Source: Palaemon carinicauda
Lineage: Eukaryota > Arthropoda > Malacostraca > Decapoda > Palaemonidae
Assembly: GCF_036898095.1 (NCBI RefSeq)
Contig: NC_090765.1
Location: 33,875,507 to 33,939,506 of the forward strand
Direction: 5' to 3'
DNA length: 64,000 bases
Part shown: positions 10,713-21,834 of the stretch, piece by piece
Layout of the letters: each line of letters begins with the position of its first letter
Numbering within the stretch: position 1 is the first letter of the stretch
Program-made: the position numbers and the translations under genes
The notes under the pieces: generated by a model
What the model was told of the DNA's origin: nothing
Seen by the model: only the letters and a program-made list of their open reading frames with translations
Database searches by the model: none

Positions 10713-11165
10713 TCATCATCATCTCCTACGCCTATCGACGCAAAGAACCTCCATTAGATTTCATCAGTCATCTCTATCTTGAGCTTTTAAATCAATACTT
10801 CTCCCTTCATCATCACCTACTTGACGCTTCATATTCCTCAGCCACGTAGGCCTAGGTCTTCCAATTCTTCTAGTGCCATGTGGAGCCCAGCTGAACGTTT
10901 GGTGAACTAATCTCTCTTGGGAAGTGCGAAGAGCATGCCCAAATGATCTCCTTTTACCCCTCATCATGATCTCATACACATATGGCCCTCGAGTAATCTC
11001 TCCTATAGTTTCATTTCTAATCCTGTCCTGCCATTTAACTCCCAATATTCTTCTGAGGCTTTGTTCCCAAATCTACAAAATCTCTTTTATATTGTTTCTT
11101 TATCATACCACGACTCACGTCCATACAGTAACACCGATCTCGCTGAACCGATATATAGCCTGATT
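10706..11165 (-). pseudogene. RTE-like non-LTR retrotransposon, 3' end remnant (-)
   Basis: On the minus strand, reading from 11165, SVLLYG and ESW are followed after a frame change by GVKWQDRIRNETI, RRSFGHALRTSQERLVHQ and RRIGRPRPTW. This is the R-x-FGH...GRPR-x-TW tail of an RTE-type reverse transcriptase, with an ATG/CAT-repeat 3' tail at 10709-10722. It meets the plus-strand RTE remnant head to head at about 10710. No intact ORF remains. Confidence 0.6.
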
Positions 11166-11682
11166 TTCATATGTAAATTGCAATGGATTGACTGTGTAAA
11201 TAGAGATATAAGGGAGTTTTGATTGAGGGTCGATGATGGACTGGACTGACGGAAATGGAGAAATGTGTTGAAGGACCATTACAGCAACCCCAAATAAGGA
11301 CAAGCTTGTAGAGAAAGAAGGTACTAAGGGAAATTTAACTCAATAGATGTAATTGTTTCGGGTAGTTGTAGAAGTGGTAGTGGATGATGGGTAGGCCCCA
11401 CCTACCCACTAGGTAGCGTAATTGTGTTACATTTTTTGTGCTACCTCTATCAAATGCACTTGATCTTGTTGGGCGGCATGTCTGTTGCTGTCCTATCCCT
11501 CATTTGTGTGGCCGACAACGAGAGAGTAAGGAGGGTTTCCCTTTTGCATAATTGGTGCTATGTTGGCAGATGGTTGCCACATGTAAAAGGGAGAGGCACT
11601 GCCCTGCTTCTTTTCCCCTTCAGCATCTTCCAATCTCTGAAGGTTATAAAGACATATCACCTGGCTGTTGTGTTTTGCAGTA

Positions 11683-11687
<5 letters not shown>

Positions 11688-11752
<65 letters not shown>

Positions 11753-11816
11753 TGTGTGTGTGTGTGTGTGTGTTGTGTATGTGTGTGTGTTGTGTATGTG
11801 TGTGTGTGTGTTTGTG
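11688..11816 (+). repeat. (GA)n then (TG)n compound microsatellite
   Basis: A pure GA run at 11688-11750 is followed by an interrupted TG run to about 11816. Copy 2 of the duplication has only GTGTGTC at the matching place, so the array expanded in copy 1 alone. Open frames of alternating Arg-Glu or Ser-Leu here are artefacts. Confidence 0.95.
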
Positions 11817-11914
11817 TCATCCTCCATCTACATGACACGTCAGAAAAAAGATGAACTTCAAGTTCTTTCTTCTTTCATCTTCATAGAGGTCCTGTAAGGC
11901 CGATTGATAGGAGT

Positions 11915-11918
<4 letters not shown>

Positions 11919-12008
<90 letters not shown>
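11919..12008 (+). repeat. (TC)n microsatellite, 90 bp
   Basis: A pure TC run of 45 units. The orthologous array in duplication copy 2 is at 28945-29028, so this microsatellite predates the duplication. Confidence 0.95.
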
Positions 12009-12011
<3 letters not shown>

Positions 12012-13932
12012 GTGCATGCCAGGGATGCACCTGAGATGGTTGACTTCCCGGATCAGTTTTCAGTTTTTCACAAGCAATGAACCCCTTCCCCTCATGTACA
12101 CATGAAAAAGGCTGCATTTTGATCCTGGTCTCCATGAGACTACACTTCACAAGATGACGATCTATGAGATGAAGGCAACAAATACGATCACCCTTTGGTG
12201 CATCTCCACGTGCACGATCGTTCCTATAAACATGATTGCTGGCTTGATCTAGAACTTTCATAAAATCGTCTTTGCGCACAATCATCCATGAGTGCCATCA
12301 TCACTCAAGATTTCCAAGCCCTAAGGGTCTGTATGCTACTTTCCTATGCATATCGCTGAGTAGCAATCTTTGCAACTTAGAAATCAGCAAGCAATGCAGT
12401 GTTGTCGGTATCTCTTTCCAATTTTTTCATCCTACCTCTCTTAGCTTTCAATTTCATGATGCAAATTCAGGTCGCTCCCCTTTCATTCTAATGCTAAATG
12501 GCTTCCCTAGTCCCAGGCCTTGGCAGTCAAGCAGTTATCATTAAATAATGTCGTCGGCGCCCACTCGTGTCCGAGTATTGGGTTCTGTCGTTAGCCATCA
12601 GCCTCCTATCTATGAGAAAGAGATGAAGAAGGGTGGAGGAAACGACAGAATGCCAGTAGCTGGGTATATTGTTTTGGGTGGTCGTGGCTTTGCAACGGCC
12701 ACGCACACACACTTGGCCCACACCGTTTTCACCGCGGCTCAAGATATATGAGACAGGCGGCTTCTCCGATGTTGGTTGCATCGGGCTGCCGGGTTCTTAG
12801 TAACATTTGATTATGACTAATGTTATTGTAAAGTGTATTTTTGGCTATTTACTCCTACCAAAAACCTGTTGTCAATACATCTTTCCCTTTCAACAGACTC
12901 TTTCATAAAACTGATGTGGGGACGTATGTCCTCAAAAGCTCCAGAAAGATACAGGCAAGCCAGTGAATCCTCGAGTCCTCACCACTGGCGTCTTTTATTG
13001 CTTATTCATCTCGTTTCCCAGTACTGAATGTACTCAAACAAAAAATTACTCTGATGCACACATTTTTATGTGGTCTGAGTGATAAGATCAATCTATTAAA
13101 TGCACATACAGTATTGTGTATTTGTTCAGTTTGACTCTTCTCATGATCATCATTTCATACCTTTCAAACAAATCTTTCCAACCATCTCTGATGACTTGGG
13201 AAAGACTTTATCAAAGCTAGCTTTGCAAAACGCGCTACAAATTATCTTGCTTCCTCTTCATATGCATTGATATTTAATATGTCAAACTAGAACTCTGATA
13301 GAAAGGTTCCTTTTCAATTTGAATACTGAGAGAAAGTTTATACTTACTAAATGAATAATTTTGTCAGTTGAACTATAAAGAAAATAGAATGTTTTTGTGT
13401 CTGTAGAATTGTAAATTAAATGAGTATTTGTTATAATTTTTTATGCTTATTTGTATGTATCTAAAGCTTGTAATATTTTTTATCTATAACAAATAATTGT
13501 TAGTTTGAGATATCATATTTTTAACATGTACTTTATAATTGAATAAATTATTTTGATAGAAAATTTCTGTATTTAATTTCCACTGCAGTTCCTTTTACAC
13601 TCCGGTATTATTAGATGGAGAGGTCTCAATACAGAACGTATTTAGAATTCGAGATAATTACTTCTTTATCTTAAAAATTGGCAGTTAACAAATGAATATT
13701 CAAAGAAGATGAGCATAAGCCATGGAGCGCTGAACTCACTGGGCAAATGGGTGAAAGTTAGGTTGTATTGTGATTCCTTTATAATAATGTTCGGGACATG
13801 GCTACACTGTTAAATCAATGTTTCCAAACAATTTAAGTGATTTGTTGACATGGTTTACTCCAGGTAATTAAAGTATATTTGATTTTTATTTAATCTGATA
13901 GAAGTTTCAAAATCTTTAGTTGGTTTTTGTGC
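12009..13932 (+). other. 3' flank of duplication copy 1, non-coding
   Basis: AT-rich sequence collinear with 29029-31790 in copy 2. Short open frames here are not conserved between the copies, which argues against coding function. It may contain untranslated or intronic sequence of the zinc-finger gene. Confidence 0.55.
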
Positions 13933-14240
13933 TTAACCCTTTTACCCCCAAAGGACGTATTGGTACGTTTCACAAAACCCATCCCTTTACCCCCATGGAC
14001 GTACCGGTACATCCTTGCAAAAAAATGCTATAAAAATTTTTTTTTCCATATTTTTTATATTTTTTGAAAAAATTCAGGCATTTTCCAAGAGAATGAGACC
14101 AACCTGACCTCGCTATGACAAAAATTAAGGCTGTTAGAGCAATTTAAAAAAAATATACTGCAAAATGTGCTGGGAAAAAAATAACCCCTTGGAGGTTAAG
14201 GGTTGGAAATTTCCAAAGAGCCCGGGGGTAAAAGGGTTAA
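13933..14240. mobile_element. piggyBac-like MITE, copy 1 (308 bp)
   Basis: The element is bounded by TTAACCCTTTTACCCCC and its inverse GGGGGTAAAAGGGTTAA, which gives TTAA target sites and CCC-starting ends as in piggyBac. There is no ORF. A second copy in the opposite orientation lies at 44294-44602. Subterminal direct repeats each carry TTTACCCCC followed by an ACGTAC..GTAC palindrome. In the paralogous region the flanks are joined without it near 31805-31812. Confidence 0.85.
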
Positions 14241-14569
14241 CATTTAGAAATACTGTACTGTACTCTGTACCTATGATAAACAAAAGTTTCATTGTTCCTA
14301 TAATACAAACCTTATGCTATTTATTAGGAATTATCTTTTGGCAAAGCTGGAAGACTAGCCATTCAGAATTTTAAGCGAGGTGGCAACTACCCAAACCGCT
14401 AGTTACCGAAGGTTGCCGGCTACCCTTCTCACTCACATACCAGTGAATCCGAGTCACTCTTTTCTTGTGACCCGAGGAGAACGGACATGTCTGCTCTCTG
14501 CTCTCAAAAGACTTGGCCATTGTAATCTTTTTCTTTTCAGGTGTGTATGTTCCTTCTTCTGCATCCTCA

Positions 14570-15300
14570 TGTGGACTTGCCCAGGACCTGATGGTCGCTC
14601 ATGTGCCACCTTCATGTCCTCTGTCAAGACTGACCATTATTCGTTGTATCCGACATGCAGAGGACGTCGTTGTGAGCAGGGTTCCACCTGTGGGGAGTGT
14701 AGGGAGTGCTTTGCTTCCCAGTGGAAGAGGTTTAGGGCTGGTGGAAGAAAAAGTCCAAGAGGGATTCTTCTCCTGGGTCTTCCTTATGGGCAAAGAAGCC
14801 TCGAACATTTTCTCTGACCCCCCCGCCCCCCGATGACATACCGAAGCATCTGCACGTTTGGCCTCTTCTGAGGGGCGGTTGAGTAGGAGCATAAACCAGC
14901 TTACTCCAGGGCAACCTAGGGGACTTGAGGATGTTGCTACTTCTCCTAGAGAAGCAAATTCGGCCCCGCCCTCGGGCGAGTCCTTTTCACTTTCTGACGT
15001 GTTGCAGGTTTGGCCTTTGCTGGGTGTAGCTGGTCCTCTTTCCAAGGAGGTTCTTCTAGAACTAATATTGCATGGAGTGCAGAGGGGTCCTTCTGGTTCC
15101 TATGAAGTAAAGTCTTGTCTCCTGTCGATGCTGTAGCTGTCTGCAAGGCCCATCTCTCGCCTTTTCCCTCTCCTGCTAGTCCTGTGCGTCGTCAAGACCA
15201 GCGTTCCCGCTCGCCTCCCAACAATGACCTGCTGACAACAAGCCTTCATGCTATCTTAGGATCTCTTCGTCCTCCAGGGACTGTAGTCCCCTACGCATGG
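14570..15300 (+). pseudogene. DIRS-like Gag, element C
   Basis: The N-terminal Cys-rich domain is intact at about 14577-14715: CPGPDGRSC, a 17-residue gap, CRGRRC and STCGECRE, then SQWKRF. The D-x-H...C-x2-C-R-G-x2-C...C-x-E-C arrangement resembles the Cys-rich N-terminus of other DIRS Gag proteins and probably binds zinc. Downstream the frame is broken, with conserved words (SRSINQLTPGQPRG, PPSGESFSL, VWPLLG) also found in elements A, D and E. The RSP-rich part is reduced to a few residues near 15180-15210, so an internal deletion is likely. Confidence 0.6.
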
Positions 15301-15354
15301 CACCAGTTGAGTTATGATTTTTCGACTTGGTCGCACCTCCTGTCACAGGAGTAG

Positions 15355-15531
15355 CTTTCGTCTGTTAAGATGCTTAGATGACTGGCTAATTCCAACAGAC
15401 TTGGGGTCATCTCTTCTCCAAAACTTAGTCAGGCTTCTCGGGATTTGTCACGACCTGAGGATTAAAGTTAAGTTTCAAGAAGTCATCCTTGCAGCCAACA
15501 CAGTACTGCGATCCCTAGGATTGCCCTATTT
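15355..15531 (+). pseudogene. DIRS-like reverse transcriptase fragment, element C
   Basis: A short stretch reads RLLRCLDDWLIPTDLGSS followed by LVRLLGICHDL and VKFQEVILAANTV. CLDDWL at 15371-15388 is the RT active site, with the usual Tyr changed to Cys. Only the palm region survives. It is cut at about 15531 by the Jockey-like insertion. Confidence 0.7.
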
Positions 15532-16146
15532 GTACTAGCCATTAATAGGATATCCTCTGTCATTCCTCAAGATATTCTCCCAACACTATTCGTTGATGAT
15601 CTCTCCATATCATTTGCTGGAGCTAGAATGGCAATGGTTGAGAGAAAACTATAACTCTCAATGGACAAAATTATTCAGTGGGCTGATATGAATGGGTTCA
15701 AGTTTTCGACAAGCAAAACTGTTGTTGTCCATTTATGTCTTATTCGAGGAATACATCCAGATCCAGATATATACATTAAAGGTCAATGTATCCCATGTGT
15801 AAGTGAAGCTAAATTTTTATACAAGGCCCTGATTTTCTCAAAAATTAGTTATGGGTGTGAAATATACTCCTCAGCCACCCCAAGTCAATTAAAGATATTA
15901 GATTCAATACATCATGCTGTTATTAGATTGTCCACAGGAGCGTTTAGAACTTTGCCGATCACAAGTCTCCTTGTTGATGCTGGAGAATTACCTTTAGATC
16001 TTTACCGAATGTCTTCTATTGTTCGGTATTGGTTTAGGTTGCAAAGACTTCCTAATTCTTTAGTCTATCAGACTGCAAGCCTTGTAAAGCACACATCATA
16101 CTTAGTTGTATACAAAATCTCTGCAGCCTTATGGTTTTCGGGTTAA
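15531..16146 (+). pseudogene. Jockey-like non-LTR reverse transcriptase fragment inside element C
   Basis: The frame begins AINRISSVIPQDILPTLFVDDLSI, with the FVDD active site at 15589-15600. A stop near 15653 precedes the next piece, MDKIIQWADMNGFKFSTSKT. A deletion then joins AKFL to YKALIFSKISYGCEIYSSA, and the piece ends LPITSLLVDAGELPLDLYR. This is the palm-thumb part of a Jockey/CR1-type non-LTR RT, which copies element RNA at a nicked target. The missing stretch between FL and YKAL plus 5' truncation show it is dead. It sits between the RT and recombinase of element C, so it landed after element C. Confidence 0.75.
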
Positions 16147-16179
16147 ACAATTAATATACAGTCTTAATATAATTAGAAG

Positions 16180-17045
16180 TAAGGTGTCGTGGCAGGGGTA
16201 TTTCTCCCCTTGATGCCACTATTTCAGCAATAACGGAGTTCCTTGCTTGCCTTCAGGAGGAAAAGCTCCTCTCTGTCTCAGTGTTGAGAAGCTATCACTC
16301 AGCCTTGAGCCTAGTCTTTAGACTGAAACGAGTTAGTATTGCCTCCTTGCTGGAGTTGCCTCTCCTCATACAGTTTTGAACTTGAATGCCCTCAGTCGGA
16401 AGTTAGACCACCCCCATGGAACATGGTTCTTGTCCTTTGGTCCCTGAAAGGTGCTCACAACGAACCATAACTCCAAGCATCAGATCTGAACCTAACTCAG
16501 AAGATGGTTTTCCTGCTTGCTTTGGCCTCAGCCAAGAGAGTCAGCGAACTCCATGGTCTTTCCTACGACATGTCCCATTCAAGGCGATGGGGAGAGGTAA
16601 TGCTTGGCTTCGTTCCTGAGTTATCACCAAGAATCAAAATCCTGGGTATTGAATCTTAGATTTGGCCCCTTCCGGAATGGGATTTTTTTGTATGTAACCA
16701 ATGATTCAGATCAACTGGTACTTTGTCCAGTGAGGAGCTTAAGGTAGCTACCTCAAGAGAACTGCAGAATCTCGCCCCCGAGTGCAATACTCTTCGTCAG
16801 CACGGGGAAGGTCAAGAGAAGGATCACCAAGAACACGATCTCTACATGAATTCGCAAGGTCATAGACTGGACATTGAATCATATGCCTTCTCCTCAAACG
16901 AGGAGACTTAGAGCTCATGACATTATGGGCATAAATGCATACCTAGCGTTCAAGAAGAACTACTCCGTGACGCAGGTCCCACAAACTGGCCTTTTCTTTC
17001 TTTGAGCTTCTCCTCTCTTGGGGAACAGAGCCTGCAGTACTCTGC
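16180..17045 (+). pseudogene. DIRS-like tyrosine recombinase, element C (frameshifted)
   Basis: Pieces read QKMVFLLALASAKRVSELHG (catalytic Arg codon at 16537-16539), RITKNTIS then TWIRKVIDWTLN near 16817-16885, and RAHDIMGI then AYLAFKKNYSVTQV near 16910-16975. This is the order of box I Arg and the H-x-x-R region in DIRS recombinases, but here the motif reads H-D-I-M, losing the second Arg. At least three frame changes occur. The enzyme would integrate the circular DNA copy; this one is inactive. Confidence 0.65.
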
Positions 17046-17431
17046 AAGCTGGCATCCTCTATCTGCAGGTAAAACCATTTCTCTTGTGTAACATGGTATA
17101 ATAATATATACTATTTGCATCCCTATACCCCCTGTGAGGTGGTATTGGGTAATGTCTATGTCTGGTTCAAAGGTTCCTACGTTTCTAAGAATTTATACCT
17201 AGACTAGTCACACTGCTAGTATCACACAATCACACAGGTTGCTTAGGCTGCTAAAACGTGCTATTGCACATAGATTTTAGCATGGTGTTACGGTTTTCCC
17301 CCTTATACATGCGTAGTACGAAGGGGAAAAAACCCCGGATCAAAAGCCAGCCAGTTGGTTAGGACTTTCACCCACCTAATAAAGAGCGAAAGGGTTTGCA
17401 TTTAGTGTCAGAACAAAGGACAAATTTAAAG

Positions 17432-17713
17432 TAATTTGTATTCTTCCTAACAATACAAACTTTGAGCTCTTTATACAAATTTGGCCCGCCATCATTTATC
17501 CCCCAGTAAGTCCTGCCTGCAAGCAATTTTGACGATAGAACACAGGTGTGTGTGTGTGAGCAAGGTAACCGGTACTATCCACCTACCCCCCCTGCCCCGC
17601 TAAGTAGCAGTGGGGTAGTTACACCTCGACAGAAGTCTTATGGTTAGTCTTCCAGTATATCTCTGATAAAGAACTCAAGGTTTGAACAGTATCATTAGGA
17701 AAAATAAAAATTA
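17432..17713. repeat. Palindromic terminal module of element C
   Basis: The left arm starts TAATTTGTATTCTTCCTAAC (17432-17451) and the right arm ends with its diverged inverse at 17694-17713. Between the arms lie AATACAAACTTTGAG and its inverse CTCAAGGTTT. Element E carries the same module at 25604-25852. It corresponds to a right inverted terminal repeat plus an internal complementary region of the DIRS type. Confidence 0.75.
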
Positions 17714-18377
17714 ATTAAAGTTAGCTGGCTGGTCAATGTAGTTTTTTAAGGATAGGATTTTGACATTCGTACAACTTAATAAGGTGACTTGGGACATCTC
17801 CTAAATGCATGTGATTTTCGCCTCTGACCTTCGATTTTGTGACGCCTATGCTATTTATCCTGAAAAGCATTTTTCAAATTCTATCTCCTCCCTTGATACT
17901 TAACGTTAAGACTTAATTACTACCATATATAGACCTGATACAGACCTCCCACCAATCGAAGAGTTTATTTTTCTAAAAGTAATTTTTTGCTAGATATGAA
18001 TTTTTTTCATTATGGTAAAATAAATTGGGGGGGGGGGGAAATAAAGGAAGTAAAATATAAAGTAAGAATTGGAAAAAAAAATTTAATTTCATTGTTCTAT
18101 AATGTCTCTTTAAGTTACATACTAAATGTCAATGCTATAACTTTAAAACTAAGAGAGAAGATAGAATTTGAAAGTCAATAAGTGTAGTTTTGAGATATGG
18201 CCATTCAAAGTTTTTCTTTGTATTTCCACAAAGACAATATTAATAAATCATGATTTTTATAAATTTTATATTTCTTTTTGTGCATTGATACACCAAAACT
18301 GTTATTTATCACAATTGAATTTTAAATGAAGATCCTTTTTCCAAAAATCTTGCTGCTTTTGGCTCCTGGCCCCCCAT

Positions 18378-18463
<86 letters not shown>

Positions 18464-18640
18464 TCACTAACTCCACTAATATTAAAAATTTTGTGTGAAT
18501 ATTAGGGAAAATTTCATTCTTCTGTATGTTAGTTAGATGTTTTGATTGTCTTTTCTTCTTTGGCATGTTGAAATCCTTGCCGAAAGAAAGAAAAACAGAT
18601 GTGAAAGCAAGTGAAAGTCAGAGGTCAAACTCAAATTTGT
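17714..18640. other. AT-rich spacer with (CT)n microsatellite and a G-run
   Basis: No gene is seen. A G-run lies at about 18027-18038 and an 83-bp pure CT run at 18379-18461. Similarity with the sequence after copy 2 of the duplication is not obvious here. Confidence 0.5.
18379..18461 (+). repeat. (CT)n microsatellite, 83 bp
   Basis: A pure CT dinucleotide run. It lies outside the segmental duplication and is independent of the arrays at 11919 and 28945. Confidence 0.95.
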
Positions 18641-18644
18641 TCTG

Positions 18645-21622
18645 ACAATATACAAACCTTCCTCTCATTATTAGGGTTCATCTTTCAGCGAAACTGGAAG
18701 ACTAGCCATTACGACTTTTAATTGAGGTGGTAACTACCTAAACCGCTAATTAGCGGGGGGGTAGTGAGGGGTTGCCAGCTACCCCTCTCACTAACACACC
18801 AGTGAATCCGAGTCACTTTTTTTCTTTTGGCTTGAGGAGAACGGACGTGTCCACTCTCTGCTCTCAAGACTTGGGCATTACAGCATTCATTGCTTTATCT
18901 TTTCAGATGGGCCTGTTCCTTCCCGTGTCCTCATGCGTACTCGTCCAGGGCCTGAAGGACTCTTGTGTTGCCTTCATGTCCTTGGTCGAGACTGACCCCA
19001 TTCTTTGTGTCCGACCTTCATAGGACTTCGTTGTGGGCAGGGTTGATTCCCAGTGGGAGACATTTGGCTGATGAGGGAAGAACTAGTCTAGGAGAGATTC
19101 TTTACCTTCGGGGTCTTCCTCAAGGGCGAAGAAACCTCGGAAATCTTCTCTGACCCCCCAGTTTCTTCCCAAAGCTCCTGCTCATTCGGCCTCTTCCGAA
19201 GGGGTATCAAGTATGAGCGTAAACCAGCTAACACCAGGGCTACCTCGGTGCTCTGGGGACGTAGCTGCTTCCCCTAGAGGATCAACTTTGCCCCCCGCCC
19301 TAGGGCGAATCTCTCCTCCTTTTACATGTTCTGCAGGCTTGGGCATTGCTGGGTGTGGCTGGGCCTCCTTCCAAGGAGCTTCTGCAGCAAGGGGCCCAAG
19401 GGGGTCCTTCTTTTTGTTCTTCCAAGGTAGAAATCCTGTCTCCTGTGGAAGCTCTTGCTGTCTGCGAGTCCCATCTCTCGCCTGCATCTGCTCCTGCTAG
19501 TCCTGTGCCCCGACGAGATCAGCGCGCCTGGTTGTCTACCGACCGACGACCTTCTGATGACGAAGAGACCTCACACCACCCTCAGATCTCTTTATCCTGC
19601 AGGAACTGTAGTCCCCTACACGTTCCCAGACCTTCGTCTTCGCCCTCCATCAGGTAGTGCTTGAGTTTGCGAGATCAATGTTCTTATAGTCATTCTCCTG
19701 CTTGTGCTCGTCGGTCTTCTTGTGATCATCGGTTTTCTTGTGATCACTCTCCGGCTCGTGGTCATCACTCAATACCTCGTGATCATCACTTACCGGTGGG
19801 TGTTCGACGCTCTGCTGACCATCGTTCTCCTTCTGATGATCGTTATTCTCTGGCTGGATGCTCACCTTCTCGCTGTTCTTCTTTATGCGATCACGTGTCT
19901 CCTCATGATTGCCGTTCTCCATCAGCTTGCTGTTCGCCAGTACGCGATCTTCCAATGTGTTGTTCACATCTTGTCCTAGACGATCTCCCACCAGAGATCT
20001 CCGGCACATCTCACATCATCTTGTAGTTTGCCTGGACGTCACTTGCCATCTCGCTGTTCACCAATGCGGCGCTCTCTTGCTCCCCGCTTGCCAGCACGTC
20101 ATTCACCTGCTCACCAATCTCCAGTTTGTCGTGTGCCTGATCACCTCTCACCGACATGCCGATCGCCAGCGCGTCGCACGTCCTCACATCGTTCTCCTGC
20201 GCGTCTCTCTCCAGCGCGATGCTCGCCAACACGTTGCTCGCCAATGTGTTATTCTTCAATGCGTTGCTCACCAAAGCGTCTGCTCTCACCTTCTCGAAGT
20301 TCGCCCTCTCGCCGCTCACCAAAGCGTCAATTTCCAGCACGTAATCGCCATTCACCAATCCCTCAGAGGTCTCCGAGACTTGCCCTGCCTTCTCCACCGC
20401 GCTACCATCTCCTGTGCGTGAAGCTTATGTTTCCGCATGCTCTTTACATGCTTACGCATTTCTTTCATGCACTCCTGCAATCAAGGAAGGTCTGGGTCGC
20501 TGACACCACAGAAAAGAGGCAATAGCAGCAGCGGAGAAGCCTTCAACAACATCAGCAAGAGGCAGAAGGCCCATCCCTTCTCCAGAATGTTTCAGGGAAC
20601 CACCGAACAAGTATGCTGGTGTTCCCATCTCTGCAGATTGTCCTAGGAAGATCACCCAGAAGGACCTTTGATGCCTGTACGAGTTGATCAAGGTAGGCAA
20701 CCCTCTCCCCCTTACTTTCAGGTACTGAGGGAGTGTTCCCCGAAGAAGCGTTCTCCACCTCCAGGCCTATCCAAGGACACCCCGAACCTAGTTGCTATTG
20801 GGGAACAGCCATCTTGGTTTCATACATTGATCAAAGCCATCAGGCAAGCAGTGGTGAACATTACCCAGCCAGCGTAGAGTCTTACCACTGCAACAGCCGC
20901 TCAAGCAGAGGTCGGCAGTGGCCTCCACACTGAGGATCCCGTTGGAGAAGTTGGTTTCCGTCTCTTCTTCTGCTTTCCTAATGGACCCCAGCAGGAGGCC
21001 TATTTCTAGTAGGGCCCCAGAGCCCCATATGATTCTCTCTCCCATTGGAAGACCTCGTGCAGCAGCAAGGGGGACTCACGGGATTCAGCAGGACTTCTCC
21101 CGACTGGAATTAACACTTGTCCTGACAACGGACCAGAAGAGGAAGATTCTAAAGCAGACCCCTCTTCATGCCGATCTAAAGGCCCTCCTCAAGAGATCTC
21201 GCTCATGCCTTACTTCAGGGCTTCGCCGATTAAAGTAGTGCTGCCCGAGTTACGAATGGTCTCCAGACCACCTCTGTAGGATGAGGAACCTCCTCCAAGA
21301 GAGGTTCAGACCCCTACGTTGAAAGCTAATCGCTGTTTGCCCATCCGTGGTTGGTCGATCGCCAGCTCGCTGCTCGCCGACCTTCGACCTGCCGATCGGT
21401 GATTATGCCAGCTTGCCATTCACTGATCCCCGATTAGCCAGCCTGCTGTTCCCCAGCTCGCCAGTTGATATTCGGCGATCGCTAATCACTGATTGCCGTT
21501 CCCCAGTTGATCGTTCGCCGATTGCCAACTTCACTAGCTCACCGAGCACCGTTCGCCAGCTCTCCAATCGCTTGGCATTTGCCAATATCCAGCGTGCTGT
21601 TCGCTGATTGCCAATTGTCCTG
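18645..21622 (+). mobile_element. DIRS-like element D: left end plus gag only
   Basis: The left repeat from about 18645 (AATATACAAACCTTCC, then GAAACTGGAAGACTAGCCATTA) matches those of elements C and E. A degraded gag follows to about 21610, where the left end of element E begins. RT and recombinase parts are missing, so E either replaced D's 3' half or the pair arose by recombination. Confidence 0.7.
18930..21610 (+). pseudogene. DIRS-like Gag, element D, with long R-S-P repeat region
   Basis: The Cys-rich start (about 18930-19060) is broken by frame changes. The words SVNQLTPGLPRC and PPALGRIS parallel elements C and A. From about 19670 to 20400 the best frame is dominated by Arg-Ser-Pro units (ARRSSCDHRFSC, then SPARRTSSHRSPARLSP). 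The C-terminal part includes PKKRSPPPGLSKDTPNL and WFHTLIKAIRQAVVNI near 20745-20870 and SPIKVVLPELRMVSRPP near 21220-21270. A second S-P-rich block (21340-21610) looks like a repeated piece of the same region. Stops occur throughout, so it is a pseudogene. Confidence 0.6.
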
Positions 21623-21834
21623 TCACTATACAACCTTCGCTATTTATAGGGATATAAGACTTTTAGCGAGGGATAACTACCCATCCTGCTAGTTAGTGGG
21701 ATGGGTGGGGTGTAGCAGGCTACCCTGCTCACTCAGACACCTTGGCTGAGCACCCACTTTGCTTTTGGCTCGGTGGAGAACTACTTGTGATTCTTCTTGA
21801 CTAGCCTCACGCCACCTGTTCTGAACATGAAAGC

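Larger units (their letters stand above)
8655..14288 (+). repeat. Segmental duplication, copy 1 (paralogous to 25890-31858)
   Basis: Collinear similarity to copy 2 runs through introns, zinc-finger exon, 3' flank and microsatellites. Anchors include TCCAACATTTTCATTTTGC (8690 / 25926), TGATTACTGTAGTGCATCTT (10404 / 28485), GGCATGTCTGTTGCTGTC (11474 / 28737), CAGTTATCATTAA (12532 / 30431) and GTACTCTGTACCTATGAT (14261 / 31832). Copy 1 has gained an RTE-bearing insert (about 10425-11340), a GA/TG microsatellite (11688-11816) and a piggyBac-like MITE (13933-14240). The right limit is set by insertion of DIRS C. Confidence 0.85.
14288..17713 (+). mobile_element. DIRS-like element C, near full length, degraded
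   Basis: Order: left terminal repeat (14288-14480), Gag, RT fragment, inserted Jockey-like RT, tyrosine recombinase, palindromic right module (17432-17713). The left repeat and the far arm of the right module are inverted relatives: both carry a GGAAGACTA/CC core, a CGAGGTG..ACTACCC box and a TTAGCGG-like box. The left boundary is where similarity with duplication copy 2 stops (about 14288-14296). Element E is the closest full relative. Confidence 0.8.

Noticed and set aside
11644..12017. Arg-Glu, Ser-Leu and Thr-His open frames
   Set aside because: They are translations of GA, CT and TG microsatellites.
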